From the NCBI GenBank assembly GCA_016882225.1, contig VHCA01000001.1:1-53202 (forward strand): a DNA stretch of 53,202 nucleotides, in the 5' to 3' direction. The position numbers were made by a program, and so were the translations under genes. The notes under the pieces are model-generated. The model searched no databases. It worked only from the letters and a program-made list of their open reading frames with translations, and was not told where the DNA came from. The stretch is from Candidatus Pelagibacterales bacterium (GTDB taxonomy: Bacteria > Pseudomonadota > Alphaproteobacteria > Pelagibacterales > Pelagibacteraceae). Shown here piece after piece: positions 44,627 through 53,180 of the stretch; position 1 is the stretch's first letter; each line of letters begins with the position of its first letter.

Positions 44627-45496
44627 CTAAACCTTCGGTCTATAACTTGAGGGTTTACAAAGATAAGCATTAAGCAATCCTAAAAATCTTGCCTTATAAT
44701 AAGAAGCTTTTTTTTTATTTAATAAAAAAATAATTAAAAATTTTAATAGGGCTGATAGAAAAGTTTTAAACGTTTTTAGATAAGCAGCAACGATACCGTT
44801 ATGCTTCTTTTCAAAATAAAAACTTGACCACATCCAGTGCCAATTTCTTGATACTTCCATTTCATGGTTAACATCCTCATCATGGGATTTTCCTCCATAA
44901 TGAGTGATTGTTGCATTAGAAATTACATAAATATTTTTTTGATTTTCCTTTAATCTTTTGCATAGATCAATTTCCTCCAAATAAATAAAAATATTTTTAT
45001 CAAAAAAACCAATCGTCCTAAACTCTTCCATGTTAAAAAACATGGCAAAGCCTTTGATATAATCAACTTGTATGTACCTATTGTTTTCTAAACTTGTTTT
45101 TAAATTGTCAGCATTGTCTCCATCAAAAAAACCAAAATTAGGATTAGGTTCATTTTGAATAACGGGAGCAAGAAGAGCAAAATTTTTAATATCTGTAGCT
45201 GCAGAAAGTATTGATTGAACCGTATCTTTCTTCAAAATTGCATCAGGATTAAGTAAAAAAACATACTTTGTTTTTGCCTTTTCAAGTCCAATATTATTTG
45301 CTTTCGCATATCCAAGATTTTCATAATTCAATATACATTCTAAGTGTTCATACGAATTTTCTAATTCTTTTTTAAAATTCTCATCAGATGAATTTTCAAC
45401 AACTACGATTGGATATCCCTTTGGAATAGATTGTAAGCAGTTATGAATAACGCTGTAACTTTTAAATGTTACAATTAAAAAAGTTATATCAGCCAT
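44627..45496 (-). CDS. Family 2 glycosyltransferase
   Basis: This is a 289-aa GT-A fold enzyme, similar to rhamnosyltransferases that build O-antigen or lipooligosaccharide. It starts with TFLIVTFKSYSVIHNCLQSI, then NLGYAKANNIGLEKAKTKYVFLLNPD (the D-x-D-like NPD), and GFFDKNIFIYLEEIDLCKRLK toward the C-terminus. The C-terminal basic part is hydrophobic (FLSALLKFLIIFLLNK) and may touch the membrane. It starts right after the SDHAF4-like gene. Confidence 0.88.
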   Translation of the reverse strand: MADITFLIVTFKSYSVIHNCLQSIPKGYPIVVVENSSDENFKKELENSYEHLECILNYENLGYAKANNIGLEKAKTKYVFLLNPDAILKKDTVQSILSAATDIKNFALLAPVIQNEPNPNFGFFDGDNADNLKTSLENNRYIQVDYIKGFAMFFNMEEFRTIGFFDKNIFIYLEEIDLCKRLKENQKNIYVISNATITHYGGKSHDEDVNHEMEVSRNWHWMWSSFYFEKKHNGIVAAYLKTFKTFLSALLKFLIIFLLNKKKASYYKARFLGLLNAYLCKPSSYRPKV

Positions 45497-45664
45497 CTAA
45501 AAATCATAGGTTATTCCCTTTCTTTCCCAGTCACCGTAGCGTGTTGGCTCTAATCCTTTTGGACCATCGATTTCATTTTTTTTCTTATGTAATTTTTTTT
45601 TTCGTTTTGAAGCCTCTTCAAGTGCTTCTTTTGCATAATGTTTAAATTTATCTAATTTCGCCAT
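45497..45664 (-). CDS. DUF1674/SDHAF4-like succinate dehydrogenase assembly factor
   Basis: A 55-aa gene fits between the 210-aa gene (17-bp overlap) and the glycosyltransferase (adjacent). The C-terminal half EIDGPKGLEPTRYGDWERKG matches the conserved end of DUF1674 (SDHAF4), in which the flavoprotein SdhA assembly factor is found; ITYDF ends the chain. The N-terminal half is a lysine-rich helix. In eukaryotes and alphaproteobacteria the family binds the FAD subunit of complex II. The match is a clear signature, and the protein is far from sdhC at the window start. Confidence 0.87.
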   Translation of the reverse strand: MAKLDKFKHYAKEALEEASKRKKKLHKKKNEIDGPKGLEPTRYGDWERKGITYDF

Positions 45665-46280
45665 CTAGACTCTCAAATAACTTTGCAAAATCATTAATTA
45701 CATTCTTCCACTGATTGAGCATGGAGTTAAATACTATCTCTTTATCTAAATCCTTTAGATGTTCTGCAATAGGTGTCCAATAAAAAAGTGCCTGACAACT
45801 TTTCTTAAAAGGCTCTTGCTTAAAATAAGTTTGCCAATTGATAGTTTTAATTCTTTGATTGAACTCAGCAATGCTTTTATTTTTAATTTCATCCTGAAGA
45901 CCAGATTCTCTTTGCTCAATTAAAATATTTTCATACAATGAATGCAGTTTACTAGTCTCGTTCCTTCCATCCCTGCTGTAAATGAAAGAAAATGTGAATA
46001 GAAGTAAATCTTGAACGGCAACCACATAAATATTCCATTTTGCAATTTCAATAGAGTTTACAAACGACTGATCATCAAGAGTTTTAACAAACGTCACCCC
46101 AATTCTTGTTCTAAGATATCCATTGAGTGTTACTTGAGTAACGTAAGCAGATCTTTCCATGACAAAATTTCTTAAACCTTCAAAATTTTTAATTTTTTTT
46201 TCACCAAAAATTAATTTTTTAAGAGGATTTAGCGCAAAATCTGTGAATGCACCTTTGAGTTGTTTTAACGTCTTATCCAT
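45648..46280 (-). CDS. Conserved-looking 210-aa protein, unknown function
   Basis: I do not recognise a family. The 210-aa chain has no signal peptide. There is a hydrophobic helix-like stretch about residues 84-101 (IYVVAVQDLLLFTFSFIY). Charged residues dominate the rest, and two segments (WKNVINDFAKLF and NWQTYFKQEPFKKS) suggest amphipathic helices. It is divergent from the symporter genes and overlaps the SDHAF4-like gene by 17 bp, so it may be co-expressed with that gene. Confidence 0.7.
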   Translation of the reverse strand: MDKTLKQLKGAFTDFALNPLKKLIFGEKKIKNFEGLRNFVMERSAYVTQVTLNGYLRTRIGVTFVKTLDDQSFVNSIEIAKWNIYVVAVQDLLLFTFSFIYSRDGRNETSKLHSLYENILIEQRESGLQDEIKNKSIAEFNQRIKTINWQTYFKQEPFKKSCQALFYWTPIAEHLKDLDKEIVFNSMLNQWKNVINDFAKLFESLDGEIR

Positions 46281-46386
46281 CCCATATAAAACCTTTAAAA
46301 CCTAGCATTTTCAATAAAATTTAAATCTTTTCAACAAAGTATAACTCAATTACCCTCGGCTCAATTAAACAATAAGGGGGAAATTA

Positions 46387-46656
46387 ATGGCTACTCCAAA
46401 ACAGGAAGCCCATTGGCAGGCAACAAAGCGCCTGATGATCATAACAATGTCGTTATGGTTTTTCTTCTCTACAGTAGTCTTCATGTTTGCCGCTGATATT
46501 AACAGCGTCAAATTTCTCGGTTACCCATTAGGTTATTATATGACGGCACAGGGTTCGATGCTGGCCTTCATAGTCATGATCTTCTGGTCAAATAACCGAC
46601 AAGAGAAAATCGATAGAGAGTACGGTTTCTCTGACGAAGACAGGGAGGATGATTAA
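46387..46656 (+). CDS. Sodium:solute symporter small subunit (DUF4212)
   Basis: This is an 89-aa two-helix membrane protein that always accompanies a specific class of SSS symporter. HWQATKRLMIITMSLWFFFS starts the first helix; FLGYPLGYYMTAQGSMLAFI covers the second. It ends in NNRQEKIDREYGFSDED, the conserved tail. A strong AAGGGGG lies before the ATG. The large subunit starts 2 bp after its stop. The 106-bp upstream region (46281-46386) contains TATAAC but no confident -35 box. Confidence 0.9.
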   Translation: MATPKQEAHWQATKRLMIITMSLWFFFSTVVFMFAADINSVKFLGYPLGYYMTAQGSMLAFIVMIFWSNNRQEKIDREYGFSDEDREDD

Positions 46657-46658
46657 CA

Positions 46659-48509
46659 ATGGCAAAAAGTAAATTCGTTCAAGATTTACCAAAAATCTAC
46701 GGATGGTATACGGGAGGTTTCATTGCTTTCATGCTGCTGATGGCAGTATTTGAGAAAATGGGAATGAACGCTAAAACTATCGGAATTTTATTCGTTGGTT
46801 TTACAATCTTGATATACGCAATCATTGGTATCATATCACGAACTGTTGACGTTGATGCTTACTATTTAGCAGGTCGACAAGTTCCTACAGTTTTCAACGG
46901 AATGGCAACGGCAGCGGACTGGATGTCAGGTGCATCCTTTGTTGCAATGGCAGGAGGTATTTACTTCGGTGGATACACCTTCATGGCATTCTTAGTTGGT
47001 TGGACTGGAGGATACGTGCTAGTGTCAAGCTTACTTGCTCCATATCTTAGAAAATTTGGATGTTATACAGTTCCAGATTTCGTGGGAGCTAGATACGGTG
47101 GTAACTTTCCGCGTTTCTGTGCGGTGTTAGTGCTGGTGCTTGCATCATTCACGTATGTGACAGCACAAATTAACGCAACCGGAACAATTGCATCAAGAGC
47201 ACTCGCAGTTCCATTTGAAGTTGGAGTTTGGGTGGGCTTGGTTAGCATTCTACTTTGTTCAATGCTTGGTGGTATGAGAGCGGTTACCTGGACACAAGTT
47301 GCTCAGTATATCGTTTTGATTATAGCATACCTAATACCGGTCTTCTGGATGAGCTGGAAAGGTGGCTTTGGAATAATTCCACACTTCCAACTTGGAGAAG
47401 AGGTTGAAAAACTTGCTAAGCTTGAAGCTCAGTTAGGTCTAGTTGCAAACGCACCAGATGCAGTTAAAGCAGCGGGTGTTCCTGCTGGGTTGAGCTCTAT
47501 TGCTAGAGGTCACTCTGCGGTTCCTGCTGGTCATGTGGTTGCGTGGCAATATATATCGCTTGCGATTTGTATGATGGTTGGAACGGCGTCGCTGCCTCAT
47601 ATTTTAATGAGGTACTTTACAACTCCATCAGTTACTTCTGCTAGAAGATCTGTGGGTTGGTCGCTGTTCTTTATCGGCCTTCTATACTTATCAGCACCTA
47701 TGCTTGCAACATTATCTAAAATCCAGCTATTGGATCCAAGTTTACCAACTGCAATTATTGGAAAGAAAATTTCTGATGTAATGCAGATTGAGTGGGTCAA
47801 AAACTGGATGGCAGTTAAACAGGTTGCAATCGCTGACTTTAACAAGGATGGAATATTACAGTTGAACGAATGGTTCATGAGAGATGACGTGGTTGTTCTT
47901 GCAACTCCAGAAGTTGCCGGTCTTCCATATGTGATCTCTGGACTTGTTGCTGCTGGAGGAATGGCAGCTGCGATGTCAACTGCTGATGGTCTAATTCTTG
48001 CTATGGCAAACGCACTATCCCATGACGTCTATTACAAAATGATCGATTCAAAAGCATCAGTTGTAAAAAGACTAATGGTTGCACGTGTGCTTCTAGTTGT
48101 GATCGGAGTTGCTGCTGCATATATCTCAGCAATGCGATTAACAGGTATCTTAGGAGCCGTTGCTTGGGCGTTTGACTTTGCGATGTCTGGATTGTTCTTC
48201 CCACTTGTACTTGGTGTATGGTGGAAGAGAGCAACACGATCAGGTGCAATAGCTGGAATGCTTATTGGAACGATTGTTGGAACAGCTTATCTAATTTGGG
48301 TTGGACCAACGTTCAACGCGGCTACTCCGTGGAAGGACATTCACTGGATATTTGTTGACAACTTACGATTTGGAATACCTGGCGCTTTAGCTAGTTTGAT
48401 ATCCATGGTTGTTGTAAGTTTAGTTACAAAACCAGAGCCTAAATCGGTTCAAGATATGATTGATGAAGTTCGAATACCTTCGGGCAAAACAATCATACGA
48501 ACAGCTTAA
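46659..48509 (+). CDS. Sodium:solute symporter large subunit (VC_2705/ActP-like family)
   Basis: This is a 616-aa Na+-coupled carrier with about 13 helices, related to acetate permease ActP. Family segments are YYLAGRQVPTVFNGMATAADW, PDFVGARYG, MVGTASLPHILMRYFT and MAAAMSTADGLILAMANALSHD. Between helices it carries an inserted soluble segment with a canonical EF-hand loop DFNKDGILQLNE (residues 393-404). Known relatives move acetate or other short monocarboxylates; substrate here is inferred, supported by the acs gene 3 kb away. Its DNA is richer in GC than the neighbours. Confidence 0.93.
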   Translation: MAKSKFVQDLPKIYGWYTGGFIAFMLLMAVFEKMGMNAKTIGILFVGFTILIYAIIGIISRTVDVDAYYLAGRQVPTVFNGMATAADWMSGASFVAMAGGIYFGGYTFMAFLVGWTGGYVLVSSLLAPYLRKFGCYTVPDFVGARYGGNFPRFCAVLVLVLASFTYVTAQINATGTIASRALAVPFEVGVWVGLVSILLCSMLGGMRAVTWTQVAQYIVLIIAYLIPVFWMSWKGGFGIIPHFQLGEEVEKLAKLEAQLGLVANAPDAVKAAGVPAGLSSIARGHSAVPAGHVVAWQYISLAICMMVGTASLPHILMRYFTTPSVTSARRSVGWSLFFIGLLYLSAPMLATLSKIQLLDPSLPTAIIGKKISDVMQIEWVKNWMAVKQVAIADFNKDGILQLNEWFMRDDVVVLATPEVAGLPYVISGLVAAGGMAAAMSTADGLILAMANALSHDVYYKMIDSKASVVKRLMVARVLLVVIGVAAAYISAMRLTGILGAVAWAFDFAMSGLFFPLVLGVWWKRATRSGAIAGMLIGTIVGTAYLIWVGPTFNAATPWKDIHWIFVDNLRFGIPGALASLISMVVVSLVTKPEPKSVQDMIDEVRIPSGKTIIRTA

Positions 48510-48520
48510 ATCTTTTTATA

Positions 48521-48547
48521 TCAAGGGGCGATGTATTCGCCCCTTGA
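48521..48547 (+). terminator. Terminator hairpin after the symporter genes
   Basis: TCAAGGGGCGA pairs with TCGCCCCTTGA across a 5-nt loop, giving an 11-bp perfect stem twelve bases after the symporter stop. It is the strongest hairpin on the right side of the window and is followed by an A/T-rich stretch. It should end the symporter transcript before the YggT-like gene. Confidence 0.82.
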
Positions 48548-48578
48548 ACTTTCCCAAAATTTAATTTTAATTTTCTAG

Positions 48579-48920
48579 ATGCCTACTTGGGTTATTGTTC
48601 TCGATTACATTATGGGAACAATTATGTGGACGCTCATTGGAAGATCAGCGATGAATATTTTTCAAAGGGAAGACTCCAACTTTTTCTTTATGAAAGCATT
48701 CGTCATGCTAACAAATCCAATTATAAGACCCTTTAGATTTATAACTCCAAGCTTCATTATCCAACCCTTTGTTCCATTATATGTTGCTTGGTTTTTCTAT
48801 ATGTTCAGATTTTATCTTATGCCCTGGTTACTTGGATATTCAGTGATGGGAATGTTATCTTTTCCTTTAGAAAGCGAATTTACAGACTTCATTCTTCAGC
48901 TTTTTACAAAAAAATTCTAA
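48579..48920 (+). CDS. YggT-like membrane protein
   Basis: This is a 113-aa membrane protein with three to four hydrophobic helices. The middle segment TNPIIRPFRFITPSF resembles the YggT family signature (TEPxLRPIRRxxP). YggT proteins are linked to osmotic shock and septum formation but their role is not clear. The start and end differ from typical YggT (~100 aa), so a diverged member is likely. It is 69 bp after the symporter stop, beyond the hairpin, and 42 bp before rpe. Confidence 0.65.
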   Translation: MPTWVIVLDYIMGTIMWTLIGRSAMNIFQREDSNFFFMKAFVMLTNPIIRPFRFITPSFIIQPFVPLYVAWFFYMFRFYLMPWLLGYSVMGMLSFPLESEFTDFILQLFTKKF

Positions 48921-48962
48921 TAAAACATTTTAAATTTTTTCAAAAACATCTATTTTGACTCC

Positions 48963-49622
48963 GTGAGTCAAAAAATCAAAATTGCACCATCTATTTTATC
49001 TGCTGACTTTAGTATCCTAGGCGAAGAAGTTAAAAACCTTGATATGGCAGGTGCAGACTACATTCACGTTGATGTTATGGATGGCCACTTTGTTCCAAAC
49101 ATTACCTTTGGACCTGTGGTTATAAAAAAAATTAGAAAATATACAAAACTTCCATTTGACGTTCATTTAATGATATCGCCCGTTGAAAAATATATAAAAG
49201 ATTTTGCAGATGCGGGTGCAGACATTATTACCATTCACCCTGAAGCAACGGATAATATTGAACGATGTGTAAAGACTATAAAGTCTCTTGGAAAGAAAGC
49301 TGGGGTTTCCTTAAATCCAAAAACACCCATTTCATCCCTAGAAAAAGTTATCGATACACTAGATCTAATTCTTGTAATGAGTGTACATCCAGGATTTGCA
49401 GGTCAAAGTTTTATGCCAGAAGTTTTAAGTAAAGTTAAAGAACTTAGAAAAATAATTAATGCTAAGGGATTAAAAACTGATCTTGAAATTGATGGAGGAA
49501 TAAATTTTGAAACAGGCGCTCTTGCAATTAAAGCTGGGGCTGATGTTTTAGTTTCTGGCACAACCATATTTTCTGGAAAATCTTTAAAAGATAATATTCA
49601 AAAACTTAGAACTTGCGCTTAA
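48963..49622 (+). CDS. rpe: Ribulose-phosphate 3-epimerase
   Basis: Rpe interconverts ribulose-5-phosphate and xylulose-5-phosphate in the pentose phosphate pathway. The 219-aa barrel has PSILSADFSILGEEV, HVDVMDGHFVPN (metal/catalytic), DVHLMI, SVHPGFAGQSF and DGGINFETG with phosphate-binding VSGTTIF. Start is a GTG at 48963, consistent with the conserved N-terminus (SQKIKIAPSILSADF). It is immediately followed by the heparinase-like gene. Confidence 0.95.
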   Translation: MSQKIKIAPSILSADFSILGEEVKNLDMAGADYIHVDVMDGHFVPNITFGPVVIKKIRKYTKLPFDVHLMISPVEKYIKDFADAGADIITIHPEATDNIERCVKTIKSLGKKAGVSLNPKTPISSLEKVIDTLDLILVMSVHPGFAGQSFMPEVLSKVKELRKIINAKGLKTDLEIDGGINFETGALAIKAGADVLVSGTTIFSGKSLKDNIQKLRTCA

Positions 49623-51275
49623 GTGGCAAATTTTCAAACATTTCAACTATATTTAAGGGCATTACGTAAAAATTTCCAAGGCAAACTTAGAGACATTAAG
49701 TTTAACAGCAAGAACTATGACGTCTCTTTAAATATTATTCAGCCTTATAGAATTTATGAATATTCAAGCATTCATCTAGTTCAACCTATTACAAGTTTTG
49801 AAGAAGTTTTATTAAATACAATAAGAAAATATAAAACGAATGTTTGGAAAATATCGAATATTGAAGATTATAAATTATACAAACTTCATAACTTTTGTTT
49901 TCTTCCTGCATTAAATATTAAAACTGAAAAAGTTATTGGATGTCAGTTAGTCGATGAATGGATCAATCAATTTGAAAATTATCATTCAACATATTGGAGA
50001 CTTAAAACCTTAAGCTTTAGAATAATTAATTGGATTAGCTGTCATGATATTATTTTTAAAGAAACTGACCTCATCTACAAAAGCAAAGTCATCAACAGCA
50101 TCGTAAAACAGGCAAAGCATTTATTTAAAAATATTAATCTACTTGAGCAAGGATTTGAAAAAATTGTTGGCCTTTCAGCATTAATATTAGTTGGCATTTC
50201 TTTTACTGAATACGAGAAATATTTAGAGATTGGTCTTAAAGAAATTGAAAAAGAACTTAGCAATTTTATAAATAAAGATGGCTTTGTAAAAAGTAAAAAT
50301 CCTGAAGATCTTTATTATACCCTTTATTTTTTAGTTATAATTCATGAATGGCTGTTAAACTCAAGAAGGCAAACTCCAATACAAATTACATCCTATATCC
50401 ATTCGCTTGGAATATGTTTTAATTTTCTAAAATTAAATAATGATACCCTTCCCCTTTTTAATGGAGCAAATGAAATCAACATTCAAAAGCTTGATGAAAT
50501 TATAAGATCAAGAGGATACGCCTTTAATAAAGTTGAAAATATTTTTTGTGGATTTGGAAAGATTAAGTACAAAAAAATAGAAATATTGATAGATGGAAAT
50601 ACTCCTGCAAATACATCCTATGCAAAAAATTATCAGGCAGGCGCTTTATCGTTTGAACTATATTCCTCAGGTCAAAAATTTATAACCAATACTGGATCTG
50701 GAAAATATTTAGGAAGTAACTTAAGCTTTTTAAGTTCAACAACTGCTGCTCATTCGACACTGAATATTAATGATACTTCATCATGTATTTTTCAAAAAAA
50801 TAAACTTATCACTAAACACTTTGGAAATTCACTAATCAATGACTTAGATATTTATAAAAAAGAATTTAAATCTGACAAAGAAACCATACAGTGTATTTTT
50901 GCACACAACGGCTATGAGAAAAGATTTGGCATTAAATTTGAAAGACAATTAACCTTATTTAAAGACAAAAACACAATTGAAGGATTAGATACTTTAATTT
51001 TAAAAAATAAAAAAAAGAATTTTTTAAGTTACAGTATAAGGTTTCATGTTCATCCAGATATACGAATTACAAAAACTATGGGAAACGATATTTTACTAAG
51101 CTCTGATAGAGGTGATGGATGGATATTTAGATGTCCACAAGTTCCAACAAAACTTGAGAAGAATTTATATCTAGGAAACCCCGATAGCATTAAAGAAAAT
51201 TTTTTTATCTTACTTGAAGGACAAATAGAAAGTGAACTTACTAATATTATTTGGTATCTAGAAAAAGCCAAATAA
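49623..51275 (+). CDS. Heparinase II/III family protein
   Basis: This is a 550-aa protein with an alpha-helical N-terminal half (about 1-280) and a beta-sandwich C-terminal domain (about 300-545, with GTGKYLGS-like ITNTGSGKYLG and TTAAHSTLNINDTSS). The family cleaves uronic-acid polysaccharides, but members next to purH in alphaproteobacteria have no known substrate. No signal peptide is seen, which argues against secreted polysaccharide lyase action. Start is a GTG directly after the rpe stop. Its end lies 23 bp before purH. Confidence 0.85.
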   Translation: MANFQTFQLYLRALRKNFQGKLRDIKFNSKNYDVSLNIIQPYRIYEYSSIHLVQPITSFEEVLLNTIRKYKTNVWKISNIEDYKLYKLHNFCFLPALNIKTEKVIGCQLVDEWINQFENYHSTYWRLKTLSFRIINWISCHDIIFKETDLIYKSKVINSIVKQAKHLFKNINLLEQGFEKIVGLSALILVGISFTEYEKYLEIGLKEIEKELSNFINKDGFVKSKNPEDLYYTLYFLVIIHEWLLNSRRQTPIQITSYIHSLGICFNFLKLNNDTLPLFNGANEINIQKLDEIIRSRGYAFNKVENIFCGFGKIKYKKIEILIDGNTPANTSYAKNYQAGALSFELYSSGQKFITNTGSGKYLGSNLSFLSSTTAAHSTLNINDTSSCIFQKNKLITKHFGNSLINDLDIYKKEFKSDKETIQCIFAHNGYEKRFGIKFERQLTLFKDKNTIEGLDTLILKNKKKNFLSYSIRFHVHPDIRITKTMGNDILLSSDRGDGWIFRCPQVPTKLEKNLYLGNPDSIKENFFILLEGQIESELTNIIWYLEKAK

Positions 51276-51298
51276 ACATCGTATATGAAAAATCCTTA

Positions 51299-52852
51299 AT
51301 GGATCTTATAAAGATAAAAAAAGCCCTCATTTCTGTATCTGATAAAAAAAACTTAGATAAAATTCTTAAAACTCTGCAAGTATATAACGTTGAAATATTA
51401 AGCACAGGTGGAACTTTTAAATACATAAAAGACTTAGGTTATCAGTGTACTGAAGTTTCCGATTATACAAAATCGCAAGAAATACTAGATGGAAGAGTTA
51501 AAACCTTGCATCCTAAAATTCACGGAGGATTACTTGCAAAAGCAGATAACAAAGAACATATAAATCAAATCTCAAAAGAAAATATCGATCTCATAAATCT
51601 ACTCATTGTTAATCTTTATCCGTTCGAGAAAAAATTGCTTGAAAATGCAGATGAAGAAACCTTAGTTGAAAACATAGATATTGGCGGTCCATCTATGCTT
51701 AGATCTGCTGCAAAGAATTTTAAATTTACAACAGTTATCTCTGACCCTGAACAATATGATGAGTGCATAAATGAACTAACTAAAAATCAAGGATCAACTT
51801 CTCTAAATTTTAGAAAAAAAATGTCAACTAATGCATTCTTAGAAACTGCGTATTACGACTCTATAATCTCTAATTGGATGAACAAAGAACAAAATAAATT
51901 TCCAAAAAAAATTACAATCAGCGGATCAATTCAAAATGAGTTAAGATATGGTGAGAATCCTCATCAACAAGCAACCATTTACAACGTAAATTATAAGAAA
52001 GATCTTCTAAGTGGTATCGAGCAGCTTCAGGGTAAAGAGCTTAGCTATAATAATTATTTAGATATGTATGCAGCAATATCTATTTCAAAGTATTTAGATA
52101 ATGCAAAAAAAACCTGTGTGATTGTGAAACACAACAATCCTTGCGGATGCGCTGCAAGCAATAACTTATCTAATGCATACAAACTAGCCTTAAATGCAGA
52201 TCCTATAAGTGCATTTGGCGGAGTTGTTTGTTTTAATGATGAGATTGATAAAAAACTTGCTGAAAAGCTCTCGGATACTTTCTATGAAATTATAATCTCA
52301 AACAAGTTTACAAGCGATGCTCTGGATGTTTTTAGAAAGAAAAAAAATCTTAGATTAATTATAACTAAACATCATATGGGGGAAAAATTAACATACAATA
52401 TCATTGGTGAAAAAATTTTGATTCAAGACAAAGATATTAAAGAGTTAGAAAATAAAGACTTAAAAGTTGTAACAAAAATAAAACCAACAAAAAAACAAAT
52501 TAAAGATTTAAAGTTTGCATTTAATATTTGTAGATTCGTAAAATCTAATGCAATTGTTATAGTAAAAAATAACCAAAGCCTTGGAATAGGGGCCGGACAA
52601 ACAAATAGATTGGCCTCAAGTAAAATTGCTTGCCAAAATGCAAAACTATTCTTTAAAAATAATGTTAAAAACAGTGTAGCTGCATCTGATGCTTTTTTTC
52701 CATTTGCAGATGGACTTAAAGAATTAGTAAAACTTGGAGTTAAATCTATTATTCAACCAGGTGGCTCAATAAAAGATAATGAAGTAATTAAAGCTGCTGA
52801 TAAAGCAAAAATATCAATGATATTTACTGGTATTAGAAACTTTAAACACTAA
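51299..52852 (+). CDS. purH: Bifunctional AICAR transformylase/IMP cyclohydrolase
   Basis: PurH performs the last two steps of IMP synthesis, using formyl-folate that FolD helps supply. The 517-aa protein has the N-terminal MGS-like domain (KKALISVSDKKNLDKI, STGGTFKYI, VKTLHPKIHGGLLAK) and the C-terminal transformylase domain (ELRYGENPHQQA, VKHNNPCGCA, ADPISAFGGVV, ASDAFFPFADG). I use the ATG at 51299. A TTG 16 codons upstream lies inside the heparinase gene and adds a non-family end. Confidence 0.95.
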   Translation: MDLIKIKKALISVSDKKNLDKILKTLQVYNVEILSTGGTFKYIKDLGYQCTEVSDYTKSQEILDGRVKTLHPKIHGGLLAKADNKEHINQISKENIDLINLLIVNLYPFEKKLLENADEETLVENIDIGGPSMLRSAAKNFKFTTVISDPEQYDECINELTKNQGSTSLNFRKKMSTNAFLETAYYDSIISNWMNKEQNKFPKKITISGSIQNELRYGENPHQQATIYNVNYKKDLLSGIEQLQGKELSYNNYLDMYAAISISKYLDNAKKTCVIVKHNNPCGCAASNNLSNAYKLALNADPISAFGGVVCFNDEIDKKLAEKLSDTFYEIIISNKFTSDALDVFRKKKNLRLIITKHHMGEKLTYNIIGEKILIQDKDIKELENKDLKVVTKIKPTKKQIKDLKFAFNICRFVKSNAIVIVKNNQSLGIGAGQTNRLASSKIACQNAKLFFKNNVKNSVAASDAFFPFADGLKELVKLGVKSIIQPGGSIKDNEVIKAADKAKISMIFTGIRNFKH

Positions 52853-53180
52853 TTCTATCAATCTTTGATGCTAGTATAAAGTCGCTTTCTGAAAGACCGT
52901 TAATTGCATGGGTATAAATTAGTATCTTTGCATAACCCCAGCCAAAATTGATATCTGGATGATGACCCTCCCTTTCTGCAATAGCAGAAGTTTTTTTTAC
53001 AAATTCCAAACTTTGTAAAAAATTTTTAAATTTATAATTTTTAGATAAATAAAAAGCTTTTTTTTCATTCTTGTACACTTTCCAACTTCTTAATTTTTTT
53101 AAATAGCTATTAATCTGAGATTTAGAAAAGGGGGAAATATTTCCGCTACACGGAATACATTTTTTTGTATGAAGTATCAT
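52842..53180 (-). CDS. phhB: Pterin-4a-carbinolamine dehydratase
   Basis: This small dehydratase recycles the pterin cofactor after aromatic amino acid hydroxylation, and has unknown roles where no hydroxylase exists. The 112-aa protein has EREGHHPDINFGWGYAKI, which holds the catalytic histidines, and THAINGLSESDFILASKID at the end. The N-terminus is 10-15 residues longer than usual, with CIPCSG. It overlaps purH tail-to-tail by 11 bp. No phenylalanine hydroxylase is in the window. Confidence 0.87.
   Translation of the reverse strand: MILHTKKCIPCSGNISPFSKSQINSYLKKLRSWKVYKNEKKAFYLSKNYKFKNFLQSLEFVKKTSAIAEREGHHPDINFGWGYAKILIYTHAINGLSESDFILASKIDRISV

Noticed and set aside
51251-51298. TTG start extending purH upstream
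   Set aside because: The extra residues fall inside the heparinase-like gene and are not part of the PurH family start.
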